Position numbers and translations under genes: made by a program | Notes under the pieces: model-generated | The model's database searches: none | Told to the model about the DNA's origin: nothing | The model's input: only the letters and a program-made list of their open reading frames with translations | Shown here: one piece after another, positions 12,649 through 24,400 of the stretch | Layout of the letters: every line of letters begins with the position of its first letter | How positions within the stretch are numbered: the stretch's first letter is position 1 | Origin: Ooceraea biroi | Lineage: Eukaryota > Arthropoda > Insecta > Hymenoptera > Formicidae | Length of the DNA: 64,000 nucleotides | Direction: 5' to 3' | Assembly: GCF_003672135.1 (NCBI RefSeq) | Contig: NC_039511.1 | Location: forward strand, 13,294,464-13,358,463

Positions 12649-15600
12649 ATGCCAAGTTCGCATCTATACGCCATAAACAATGAGGGGCGCGTATTTGGAT
12701 TGTCGACATCTGGGAATATGTGGCGTGAGTTTATGTACCTGGGACTTGAATTTAAACAGCTGTCGGCAGTGCCACACTTTATGTGGGCTATTGGTGGTGA
12801 CAGACAAGTTTATGTTCACGTTCACGGCTTAGACATACCAATTAGAATCAAGGAAGAGACTTACGAAAATGAGGTATGTGTCTAAGATGCATTATTTGAC
12901 ATTAGATGAGGACAATTACATGTACTCTAAATATGTTATATAAAGGAAATTGCAATAAATAAGGAAGTCTATTTGAAGAACAAAACAATTCAAACTATAA
13001 TCTCTCAGTCGTAATTTTGGCATTGTAATACTATAACATGTACTAAATGATTTTAGCATAGTTTTATACACAAAGAACTCATATCAGCGTTTTATAATTA
13101 ATAAATATTTGTTGATTATAAAGCTCAAATTATTAATTAATTTTAGCGATGGCTGCCTTTAGAAGGATTTTCTGGAAGATTGCTCCCGACTGACAGATAC
13201 AATTTTTCAAATCAAGATGGTACAGTTGATCGAAGCAGAGACAAAGTAAAATTGCCATCGATGGCATGGCAATGGGAAGGTGATTGGCAAATAGAAACAA
13301 CGCTAGATGGTCAACCATTAGATCACGATGTAAATATATATTTTTTAATATCATTTGTTTGTACATTGTACAAATTATGCTTTTTACCTTGTTTTTACTC
13401 TACTATTTTATGTGCTTAATCTGCATTATAAACAAATAAATGTGCTACTATCAAGTTTTATTTTCGAAATGGTAGAATACAATTTTAGCTGCTTTAATGT
13501 AATAAAATTTAATGCAATTTCAAGATCGTAACATTATTTCATGTGTAACAAAATCTAATATTATTTTTTGTACAAAAATGCTTTATTTTACTCTATTATA
13601 TCTGTGAAGAAATATTTAAATTAAAAACATATTATTTCTTTCTTTACGGTTATGCATCATATCGTTCAACTATAAATAGAATAACATTTAATATACAACG
13701 TGTACATATAACAATGCATGAATCTCATATATTTTATGATATAACTATTATAATATTTATGATTACTATATTTTCACGCTTTTTATGAGTATTATGTTCT
13801 TCACAACATTTCATTTATGTATAGATTTGTTATCAGTTGCCCATCTGTTGCCAGTTGACCAAAGAAAATCTTATGATCACAGAGAATCTGATGTTTTGAT
13901 AGGGCTGGACATACGCAATTGATTTCCCAGCTACATATACTACAAAAAAGCAATGGAAATCCTGCGTAAGAAGGCGCAAATGGGTCCGTTATCGAAGATA
14001 CAGCGCTATGAATTCGTGGTGTGCTATCGCACCTCTTCATAAGGATCCAACTAAGGTGATGGGAAACGCTATGATGTCGTACGTGACTTCCACGTTCCTT
14101 TTTACGTGATTTAACTAAATAATGTATCACGCTTTTAGGAACCTTTTATCGATGTAGCTGTGGGTGGAAATCAAATGCCTGGAGATAGCTCCGGAAGTTT
14201 AATAGTTTGGGCGGTGACCGCTCACGGAAGGGTATAACTTTTAATTTTGGAGGATTTTCTACACTAATATTTTTCTTAATTGTATTATTTTGGACAGCAA
14301 ATTATTGTGCATTATTATTTAGGTGATGTTTCGCGTTGGGACGAGCACAACTTGCCCCGAAGGACAGAGATGGAGCTCTATTAAGTTGACAAACGGTTAC
14401 GAAGTTTGTCAGATCAGTGTTGGAGTAACTGGTCTTGTTTGGGCAGTGCTTATGACAGGCAAAGCGCTCGTCCGTACTGGTGTAACGAGGGACAATCCAA
14501 TGGGTACGTAAGCACATGCAAATATAAGATGTCATAACAACATTAAAAATATATATTTATTTATCAGTGTAACGGTAAATAACGGTAATATTAATTATCA
14601 TATACATGTTAAAGGCGAGGATTGGTCAGAAGTGGAACCGCCGCAAAAGGATTTAAGATTGGTGCAAGTTAGCGTAGGTACTGACGCTGTATGGGCCGTT
14701 ACGCACGACGGTGGAGTGTGGTTTCGGAAGGGTGTCCAGGGCGAGATAAGCGGTGTTTGTGAGCAATTGGCTACTGGTACCGGTTGGGTCGAAATGCTAA
14801 GCAAAATGACATTGGTGTCGGTTGCTCCAAATGATCAAGTAATTTAATATTAATTAATTCTTATTTTACGTAGCAAAGAAAATTTTGTTGTATACTTATC
14901 ATATATTTTTCGTCGTCATGTTTGATAAAGGTTTGGGCTATTGGCTACGACGATCGCTGTTTATATTATCGTACTGGTATCACACGCTCCGAGTTAACGG
15001 GGAAAAGATGGAAATTAATAAACGCGCCGCTCCAACTGAGTCGAGCGAGTAGCAATGCCAGTTTGTCATCCAGCAACAGGCACAGCGTCTGCGGCACGCC
15101 GCAACAACCACGTCATCAGAGCTGGAGTTCCTTGGTAAAGGCATAATCTTTTATATTATTTATCACGTAGGATAATAAAATTTGACAATGCATTTAATTA
15201 AATCTGAACATTTTTATTGTATCTTTGTAGAGTAATACATATATCTGGCATATCTTTATAGAATCGTCCTCATAGCACGAGCGAAGGTACAACATTAATC
15301 AGAGAATGGGAGGAACAATCGCGTTCAGCGCCAACGCCTACATCTTTAAAATTGTGGCAACGTACCGGTGATGGCATACCCGTCAAAAATAATCAACAAA
15401 CATCGTTCCAAGATATATATCTAAATGAAGAGAGAAAGAGGTAAAAGCGATCATCTTCAATGACTTGTGCTTAGGGGGGAACCTGATTCTAAATAGTTAT
15501 GATAGAGAGTTTCTCAAATAAAAAAAGAAATCTAATTTTTCTGTACTATAGATCTGCAAGTTCCGTAGACACGGGTGATCTGAACGAAGCTAGTGTTGCT

Positions 15601-18600
15601 AATATAACTATATCTAATGAATCTTTAGCAAAAAGCGGAGAATCCATAGTTGTCTCGGGAAAAGGAATGGGCAGTACCGTTAAGGTTAAAATGACTTCAA
15701 AATTAATTAAAGTGCTGATTAACGTATTACTACATACAATATAAAAAATATATAAACAATGATAATGAACGATACATTGTGATAGATTAATCCTGCCGCT
15801 TGGAGCCCTGTCCACTCTGTTGGTTCGATGGTGGGCGTTGAAGCACATCCGGAAACGGACGGTAGTATATTTGATCCAGATTTAACTGGAGATTCCGGGG
15901 TGTACGGTGAAGATGACAGCGCAGGGATAATATATTGGGCGGAGTGCGACGTGTCATGGTACAAAGTCGAAGCTGGGGCGTGCTTCGTTGATCCAACGAA
16001 TCCACCAAAGTGGTAAGATCAATGATTCTATTCCTAGAGATCTTACAAATACAAATACGTTTAATAATTTAGGAGTTGATGATAAACCTTATAAATCCTT
16101 AATTACTGTTAATCGAATAGGATTGCAGATGGCAATGGTACGACACAAGGGGAAATTGGAGAGTCATGGAGGATATATATTTTAGAGGAACTAAGAGCGA
16201 GATTAAAGAAAATGCCATTCGATTCTTCAATAGAATACGAAAAAGCTGTCGAAAAGTAAGGAGAAGATAACTACGATTACATACGCATGATAAGAAATAT
16301 TGCTTTCTATTTAACAAACTGTATTATAGATCATCTTGGGTAAAGACTGGCGATGCTAAATGTAAAATAAAAAATGGCAACATGTATGAAGATTGCAAGA
16401 TTGAACTGGAATGGATAAGCAGTGATACTGGTTCATTGGATTCTGGCACCTTAATCATTTTGAATGCAGACGGTGTAACAAGCATAGTACGTTGAAGCGA
16501 AATTTCCAAATTTATTCTACACGTAATTCTAAATGTTTGTACATTACGACATAATGTTTATTTAAATAATATTGCAGATACAGTTTCCAGTTTCGGAAAT
16601 CACATGCGTCGTATGCTGTAGCGAGCCCGGTAACCCAAGAATAGCGATTTATACACCTAAATTAAATCGTTCGAAGGTACTTAGATTACAGTTTGCGAGC
16701 GATACGGAAATGGAAGACTGGTTGGCGCATTTAACTTCAGGTAAGGATCGTGCTCGATAACGCGAGACAATAGGGAGCTATATACGAAGAAGATATGTTT
16801 CCTTTTAGTATCTTGCCAGATGTATAACGTGTATGGTAAGCCTGGTCCAAATTCCATTTGGACCACAACTGCACTAGGTGATATTTACGTATTCGATCCA
16901 GCAATCGCAGAGGTAAAGCAGAGAAATATTTGTGCTATATAATAAAAAAAAAATAAAAGTGTCAATCAAGAAAGAGCATCATTTGTTATTTATTATACAT
17001 AGGAATGTCAATTATCCGAAGACGGATATGTACAAGAAATGGACGTTGCTGGCAAAGAGCTACCATTCGAGAGCATATTACAAAATGGCTTTGCATGTGG
17101 TAGCACGCTAAAAATTACCGTATGCGTTCATGATGACGCTGACAGGTAAACTTGGACAGACAAACTTATTAATAGTGTTAAAGATTTATGTTAGCTTTTT
17201 TAGATGAAGATTAATCTGTGAGATAGTTTCATGCACACTGTTTGTTGCACACTTGGAACTTTTTTCAGGTTGTTTTTTAATCTTGTCTGTTATACTACAA
17301 CGTTTGTGAAGCAAAAGACTGTAACAGACAGTCATGACATAGCTTTGCATTTCAATCCAAGATTCAAAGAAAACATCATTGTGCGAAACACATATCAGAA
17401 TGGTCAGTGGGGAGACGAGGAGAGAAGCGGACGTAGTCCATTAAAGGCAGGCTGTGACTTCACGCTCTATATCGTCTGCGAAGAGCATGGTTATAGAATT
17501 TTTATAAACGGTAGCGAGTATACTTTTTATAGCCACCGAATACCCTCACAAAGTATCACTCACTTACGTATAAAGGGATTGCTGACTTTAAGCAGTATCA
17601 CTTATAAATCTACATCCGTAAGTAAAATATTTTATTTCGACAACGCCTTATTACTTGCTCACTAACGTCATATTTAATGGAGATTTCATTCTTCTCTCGC
17701 GCGCAGGTAATTATCGAGCCCAGCACCATGTTTTGGCGACAAATTGGCGGACATTTAAAAAAAGTTGAGACATCTTCTGTGGGCGTTACCTGGGGCATTG
17801 GCTACGATTACACTGCATGGGTCTATACGAGTGGTTGGGGAGGTGCTTTTCTCAAAGGTATATTTTTTCCGAATTTTATAACAAAGACACAACCGCAATG
17901 AATATTTCAACCTCGATCTCTTGATAATATTTTAATAATATAATTAATAATTTGATCGAATAATCTGACTGAATGAATTAAACGTTAATGAGAAAAATGA
18001 TTACGTTAGGCCTGGGAACTAGCAATACTGGAATAAATACAATGGTGGATACTCACAATTATTACGTGTACGAGAATCAACGTTGGAATCCAGTAACTGG
18101 TTATACCGCGCATGGTCTTCCAACTGATCGTTACATGTGGAGCGATGCAACTGGGCGACACAAATGTACGCGAGAGCATACGAAGTTGTTGTCAATGCAC
18201 TGGCATTGGGTGAGTGTAAAAGAAGCTCGTACATTTAAAAAAATGGGAAAACTGACCATTCTGCTCTCTATACGACTCACTAAGTTCTTGTTCGCTAGAA
18301 AGAGATGATTCGAAGAGATAAAAACAATTTGTTATTTTCTTCCTGATGTTTGAGCTCGACTAAAATACTTGTATCTGAAGGTATCGGACTGGATCGTCGA
18401 CTTTCATACACCCGGTGGTGTTGACAGAGACGGTTGGCAATATGCTACCGATTTCCCGTCACAATATCACGGTAAAAAACAATTTACCGACTATGTTCGA
18501 AGAAGACGATGGTTCAGAAGATGCCAATTGACGACCAGCGGCCCCTGGCAAGAATTGGGAAATACCAAACTTGTCGATGTTTCTTTATATGTATGTCTAT

Positions 18601-20018
18601 CATTACTTCATCTTCAAAGCTTTCGGAAAAAAGACGTTTCAAATATTTTTAATTCTTAATTAGGCGACTGGAAAGCCTGGCACAGATGCTCCTATTTATG
18701 TCTGGGCAATTGCTGCAAACGGTGAGGCTCTATTCAGACGTGGAGTTTCGGAATCTTGCCCAATGGTACGATTATTTAAATATTCTTGTACTTATGTGAT
18801 AAAATATTATAATATTAGATTTTTACTTATCTAATATCAGATGTTAACTTTAAAATAAATTTTTAATCATTTAATGAAAATCGTTAAAATATAGAGTAAT
18901 ACTTTTCAAAGATAATATTATATAATATATTTTATATGTTATGTTTATATAGGGAGTATCATGGGAGCACATACCAAGCGATCAACCTTTAATTGGTATA
19001 TCATGCGGTCCGTGTGGACAAGTTTGGGCTGTTGGGAAAAATGGTTCCTCCTGTTGGAGATTAGGTATCAGCGCCACAAAACCAACTGGTATGAAATTTT
19101 TATTAAATGTTTTTGCAAAATCGTGTGTATATAACAGCTAATTTTAATAACTTATTTCAACAATTTTATAGTAAATGGAACTCGTTAGGTATATATTCTG
19201 TCAATAATTTAGGTGTACAATGGCAGAATGTCGAACCACCTTCGGGAGCTCAGTTAAAGCAAATTTCGGTGGGGCACGATGTGGTATGGACTTTAGATAC
19301 GATGGGTAGATTATCAGTGCGTCGCGAGATACAATCGAATGTTTTCCCCGAAGGAACTCACTGGCAAACGTTACCTACTATGCCAAACGATCCTATTCAT
19401 ATAGGTATTATACTTTTTTATATCATGAATTAATTATGTCATCATTTTTTTAAATTAAATCAAATGTCGATGTTTCCAGACATGTCAGTAATAAATGCTA
19501 AACAAGGATTTCGACATGTGTCCGTTTCGCGAGAACAAGGCCAAGTCTGGGCCATTTCGGGAGCTGGCATCATTTGCCGAAGAATTGGTATTACTCGCGA
19601 AAATCCAGCTGGAACCGGATGGGTAACCGGTATAGGAGTAAGTAAAGCAAAAGTTGAAGACTCATTTTCAGACATAAAGAATAGATTCATTGCAATATAA
19701 CGAAATTGAATGATATAAAACACTATATCATTTAATAAGTAGTAACTACAAATATATAATTAAATATTTTTCCCGATTGCAATTAATATCGAAAAGAGAA
19801 TAATATTGTTTATCTTATTTAAAATATGCACGATTATATAATTTTTTGAGAGAACATTACATATTCAATTGTTTAGAGATTACCAGAAATGTGAAACGAT
19901 AATTACCTCTGATATTCAGAAACTACATATAATATGAAGAAGTAAAATTTTGATTTATTTTTAACAGGCAAACTGGCAAAATATAAGTCTTGGAGGACTT
20001 GTAAATAAAACCAAATAA
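12649..20018 (+). CDS. Tecpr1: Tectonin beta-propeller repeat-containing protein 1 (TECPR1/Pex23-like) with galectin domain
   Basis: Twenty-four exons: 12649-12873, 13147-13329, 13903-14055, 14139-14231, 14323-14503, 14615-14838, 14931-15134, 15262-15440, 15552-15684, 15786-16012, 16121-16255, 16330-16486, 16578-16740, 16809-16912, 17003-17145, 17269-17617, 17707-17857, 18010-18209, 18381-18590, 18664-18765, 18953-19088, 19213-19404, 19480-19637 and 19968-20018 (TAA). They sum to 4053 nt, 1350 aa. Order: TECPR blades; first DysF domain (LPTDRYNFS, SMAWQWEGDW, ~95-187); more blades; PH domain (~646-752); galectin CRD (~805-945); second DysF (LPTDRYMW, ~1040-1138); C-terminal blades with repeated VWAI/VWAV. 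In mammals TECPR1 recognises damaged lysosomes through its DysF domains and recruits ATG12-ATG5 for LC3 lipidation. The galectin motif HFNPRF...VRNT...WGDEER is complete, suggesting real sugar binding. AATAAA occurs at 20109-20114. Confidence 0.93.
17003..17617 (+). other. Galectin carbohydrate-recognition domain inside TECPR1
   Basis: Exons 15 and 16 (17003-17145 and 17269-17617) encode about 140 residues with the galectin fold signature. LPFESILQNGFACGSTLKI opens the domain and DIALHFNPRF gives the His, Asn and Arg contacts. VRNTYQNGQWGDEERSG supplies the second Asn, stacking Trp, Glu and Arg. PLKAGCDFTLYIVCEEHGY and YSHRIP complete it. It lies between a TECPR blade (SIWTTTALGDIYVFDP) and another blade, so it is an insertion in the propeller region. 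Confidence 0.85.
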
Positions 20019-21481
20019 TCCATACTGCGAGAATTGGTTATATTAACGTAAATTTTGTGATTACTTTGTAAGATATAATATAACAGACGCATTTATGCGA
20101 TCTATACCAATAAAATTGCCAATCTTTAGCCATATATTATATTATATAAGCTGAATTGATTAACATTATATTGAAAACTTTTTTTCCATAAAAATGTAAT
20201 CAAAGAAATCGAAATGCTTGCTTATTGCTTGCTTAAGAAATTGAAAAATAACTTGCTTAATATATACAATTATGAGCACATGCACATAATGTCATTTAAA
20301 ATATTATTTCTTTAATTATTTATTTGCATCGAAAGTATTTAATAATAAAATAATAATTACTGTATTAACATTCTATTATTTTTTTTATATTATATATTCC
20401 TAAAACATGAAAAAAGTGATTAAATACATATAAATGCATATAAAATAGCATAACGTAAAATGCTGATATAAAAGTATAATAAAAGTAACTATTTTGTGTT
20501 ACTAGATAAAGGCTCTGTAATTTTTAGATGATACAAATGATACAAATAAGCTAAATAAGAGTTTAAAACGCATGTCTCTCAAGAGTCTTAACTTCTTATT
20601 TGCCTTATTTGTCTTACTATTTTGTGATATAGACATTCCGCTGATTATGACAAATCTGAATAGTATTAAACTGTTTTTACTAATTCTTTTAATCTAAAAA
20701 GAATTTTATATATATTTTTAATATATTCAATGCTTGGCAATAATTTTTTATACAACAGATCATCAATTTTATTTCTATTATGTACAAATAATATTTATTA
20801 TGTTATAAAGTAAGTATTAGATAATAACACGATTATTACAAAATGAGAATAATTGTATAATTCTCTATGAAAATTATTATCTAATTATGTATATTGTTAA
20901 TGTACTGGACATAATATTGTATATTTGAATAAACTTATCATTTCTTATTTGGTCGATGTAAAAAGCACAAATTATTATTTCTATCTTATCAACAAACATC
21001 ACAATAAAATATGCTTTTATTATATATAGCATTGCTATTATTATTATTATTATGCTTGCTGTATTATTGTCATCGTTATTAATATACATATGTACAAGTA
21101 TATCAAATATAAATATATAACAGATAAAATATAAATATAAAACAGATTGTGGAAGAAGAACTATGATGCTTACAATTATTTTTGCTAAAATAAGAAATTA
21201 AGATAACTTTACAAAAGAATGAAAAAAATTTATAACTTTAGATTCTTTTTACATTAATGTGACAATGATGGTTTCTGTATATGGATATTGCATTATTATG
21301 AAATTTATAATCAAGAAATGCTTTTCAATACTAACTTTACATGATAATTTCGTTTTGTGTCAATCAAATAAAGTTATACAAAATCATTCTTACTCATATC
21401 ACTCTCGAATGGCTGGAACAAGATGTTATGAAATGATCTTCCATATTGTTTCCTTTTTTCAAATAAAAGAAGGAATTTTTA
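20019..21481. other. AT-rich convergent 3' region between TECPR1-like and amino acid transporter genes
   Basis: Roughly 1.46 kb, strongly AT-rich, between the TAA at 20016-20018 and the minus-strand stop at 21482. It holds the TECPR1 3' UTR with AATAAA at 20109 and an imperfect hairpin at 20542-20612. No open frame looks real. Confidence 0.5.
20542..20612 (+). repeat. Imperfect 25-bp inverted repeat (hairpin)
   Basis: ACAAATAAGCTAAATAAGAG on the left pairs with CTTCTTATTTGCCTTATTTG on the right, with about four mismatches in a 25-bp stem around a ~21-base loop. The size would suit a miRNA-like hairpin, but it could equally be a decayed MITE. Confidence 0.4.
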
Positions 21482-21483
21482 TT
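21478..21483 (-). terminator. Poly(A) signal overlapping the transporter stop codon
   Basis: On the minus strand the sequence reads TTT TAA TAAA, so AATAAA shares bases with the stop codon (21482-21484). Confidence 0.4.
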
Positions 21484-24400
21484 AAAATGATGTCACTGTC
21501 CTAAACTTCTCCACGTACTTTTGTTGTAATTTTTCGCTTTCTATCTTATCTTTTTTTCCTTGCTTGCTGTGAGTAACCCCATAGAAACCGTAAATGCCGA
21601 AACCTGTATATAAGAAATAAAATTAATCTTAAATTAATTATAAAATTAATCTTTGGAAATATAAATCTTGCGTTTTCTTATTTAGTTTCGTTCTACATCT
21701 TATGTTACGTTTTATGTGTACTGCTTACCGATCAGCAACCAAGTGCCGAATCTAATCCAGGTAAAGACGTCTAGTTGGAACATTAAATATATGTTTATAA
21801 AAATACTGAAGCACGGGATGAGCGGGACAAGCGGGACCTATACATTATTGAAATACATTAAATTGATATCGACACTTCGCGAAATCAATGGACGAATCGT
21901 TACATTGTTACAATAAGATAATTGTACTCTCAGTGCGTGTATCTACCTTGAAAGACAATTCAGTCTTTTGTACTGGTTGCCTACCAATCGCTGCTACATT
22001 CAGAAAAAGGACAATTACTAGTACACCTAATATCACAGATACTACTACGTTTCCTGCAAGCAGCTGCGCGCCCATGTTACTAATCAGAAATGTAATAATG
22101 CATATAACAATACCTAAAACAGTTAAATTTTAAATCACCGATAATTCCCGCAACCTGCGTGATAGTATTCTTACATTGATTCGCATGAACTTACAGAATA
22201 CGGCGATACCGATATTTGCGATTCTGCTAGAGAGCTCGGTCGGTTCCTTTTGATTGTGCAAATTAAATGACTCTTTAAATGCACTTATAGGCGTAAACTG
22301 ATAATGACTAATCGACGACACAGCAGTAGCAATACCGCAGTGCTCTTCCTTTTGGTACCTGTAATAAATATCTATGCGTATATCCAATTACTATTATCAG
22401 TCTCAAGTAAATTTTTACGAGCGATTGGATATATTGGGTCGTCCGGAAAGTTCGTGCCGATTTTTAATAGATAGCGTTGGAACATGTCTGAATATATCAA
22501 TGTTATTGAAAACATACGATTTATAATACACATGCTTAAAGGTGACATTTCAACGCATCTTTAGGAAAAAAGTTGTTTGAGATAAATTGATTCGTGTCAG
22601 TTTTGTACTCTTTTGAAGATGGAAGAAAACAAAGAACATTTTAGACACTTGATGCTTTTCTATTACCGGAAAGGCAAAAATGCCTCACAAGCAACAAATT
22701 CGATATGTTCTGTTTACGGAGAAGGCGCTTTAGCCGAAAGAACCGTACGTAAGTGGTTCGCTAAGTTTAGAGCTGGTGATTTTAATCTTAAAGACCAAGA
22801 ACGCTCGGGCAGACCCTCTACTACTGATGATGACCAAATCAAGACACTGATCGAGAATAACCCGCGCTACACGACACGTGAATTAGCAGAGATACTGAAA
22901 ATATCGAAAACCACTGTCCACGATCATGTAGTGAAGCTTGGTTACGTAAGTCGCTATGATGTATGGGTTCCGCATAATTTGGCCGAAAAAATTTAATGGA
23001 TCGCATTTCCATATGCGACTCGCTGTACAAGCGCAACGAAAACGTACCATTTTTGAAGCAATTAGTGATGGGTGACGAAAAATGGATCATTTACAACAAT
23101 GTAGAACGAAAAAGATCCTGGGGTAAGCGAAATGAACCAGCATTAACCACTCCGAAAGCCGGCCTTCATCCAAAAAAGTCATGCTCTGTGTCTGGTGGGA
23201 TTGGAAAGGAATCCTATATTATGAGCTCCTACCACACAACCAAACGATAAATGCAGATAAGTACTGCTCGCAACTGGACGAATTAAAGACAGCGATTCAG
23301 GAAAAACGTCCAGAATTAGCTAATAGGAAGGGCGTCGTGTTCCCATCGTGTTTCCATCAGGACAATGCCAGACCTCATGTTTCTTTGACCACCCGACAAA
23401 AATTGTTGGAGTTTGGCTGGGATGTGCTACCTCACCCACCGTATTCACCAGACATTGCACCTTCAGACTTTCACTTATTTAGGTCTGTGCAAAATTCTCT
23501 TAGCGGCAAGAACTTCAACTCTTTGATCGACATAAAAAACCACCTTGAGGAGTTTTTCGCCGAGAAACCTAAGAAGTTCTGGAAGAATGGAATCTTCCAG
23601 TTGCGTGAAAGATGGACAAAAGTTGTGAAACAAAACGGTGCATACATAAGTCAATAAATATTTATCGACATAAAAAAATGTTGCCTTTGAATTTTCCTTC
23701 AAAATCGGCACGAACTTTCCGGACGACCCAATATTACCTCAATATTAACACACATATCGCTACTATCGTGTATGCGAGTAGCGTGCCGATAGACATCATA
23801 TCGATCAGCTGCTGCAAATTGAAGATGAGCGTCATAAGACCTAAAACAGAGAGCAGTTTCTGTCAAAATTATTCAGCGACCGTGTCTCTCCTCAAGGATG
23901 TCCTCGTCCATGTCTTGCTACGCACTTTAATCGGACTTTTACCAACCGATAAGTAGGCCAGAGAGCACCGTGCCGTATATTGGCGTCATAGTTTTAGGAT
24001 GCACCTTGGAGAGAATCTCGAATATTACACCGTCGCTGGCCATGGCATACAGTACGCGCGGCAGCGGAAACATGGCGCCCAAGAGACTGGTACACAGCGC
24101 GAACACCGCACCTACGTTGACGATCCATTTGATGACGGGCCATCCGATCTCCTCGAACGCATGCGGAAACGGAGCGTCCGCATCCTAAACATATATAAAT
24201 AAATAAATAAATAAACGACCGTATCTGGTTCATTAATTGTGTGTCTCATGAGTTTCTAATCAATTCCGTATTAGTATGCAGAGAGAAAATCGCGATACCT
24301 GAGCGTAATAAGGCAACATCATTGTCAGAACCGTGGAGATGCTGAAGTACGCTACGAATATAATGATCAGAGACAGTACGATCGCTAGAGGAATATGACG

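Noticed and set aside
16013..16120. Apparent stop at the TECPR1 exon 10/11 junction using the TTGCAG acceptor
   Set aside because: The earlier acceptor CGAATAG gives W-IADG and the open frame ESWRIYILEELR, as expected for this family.
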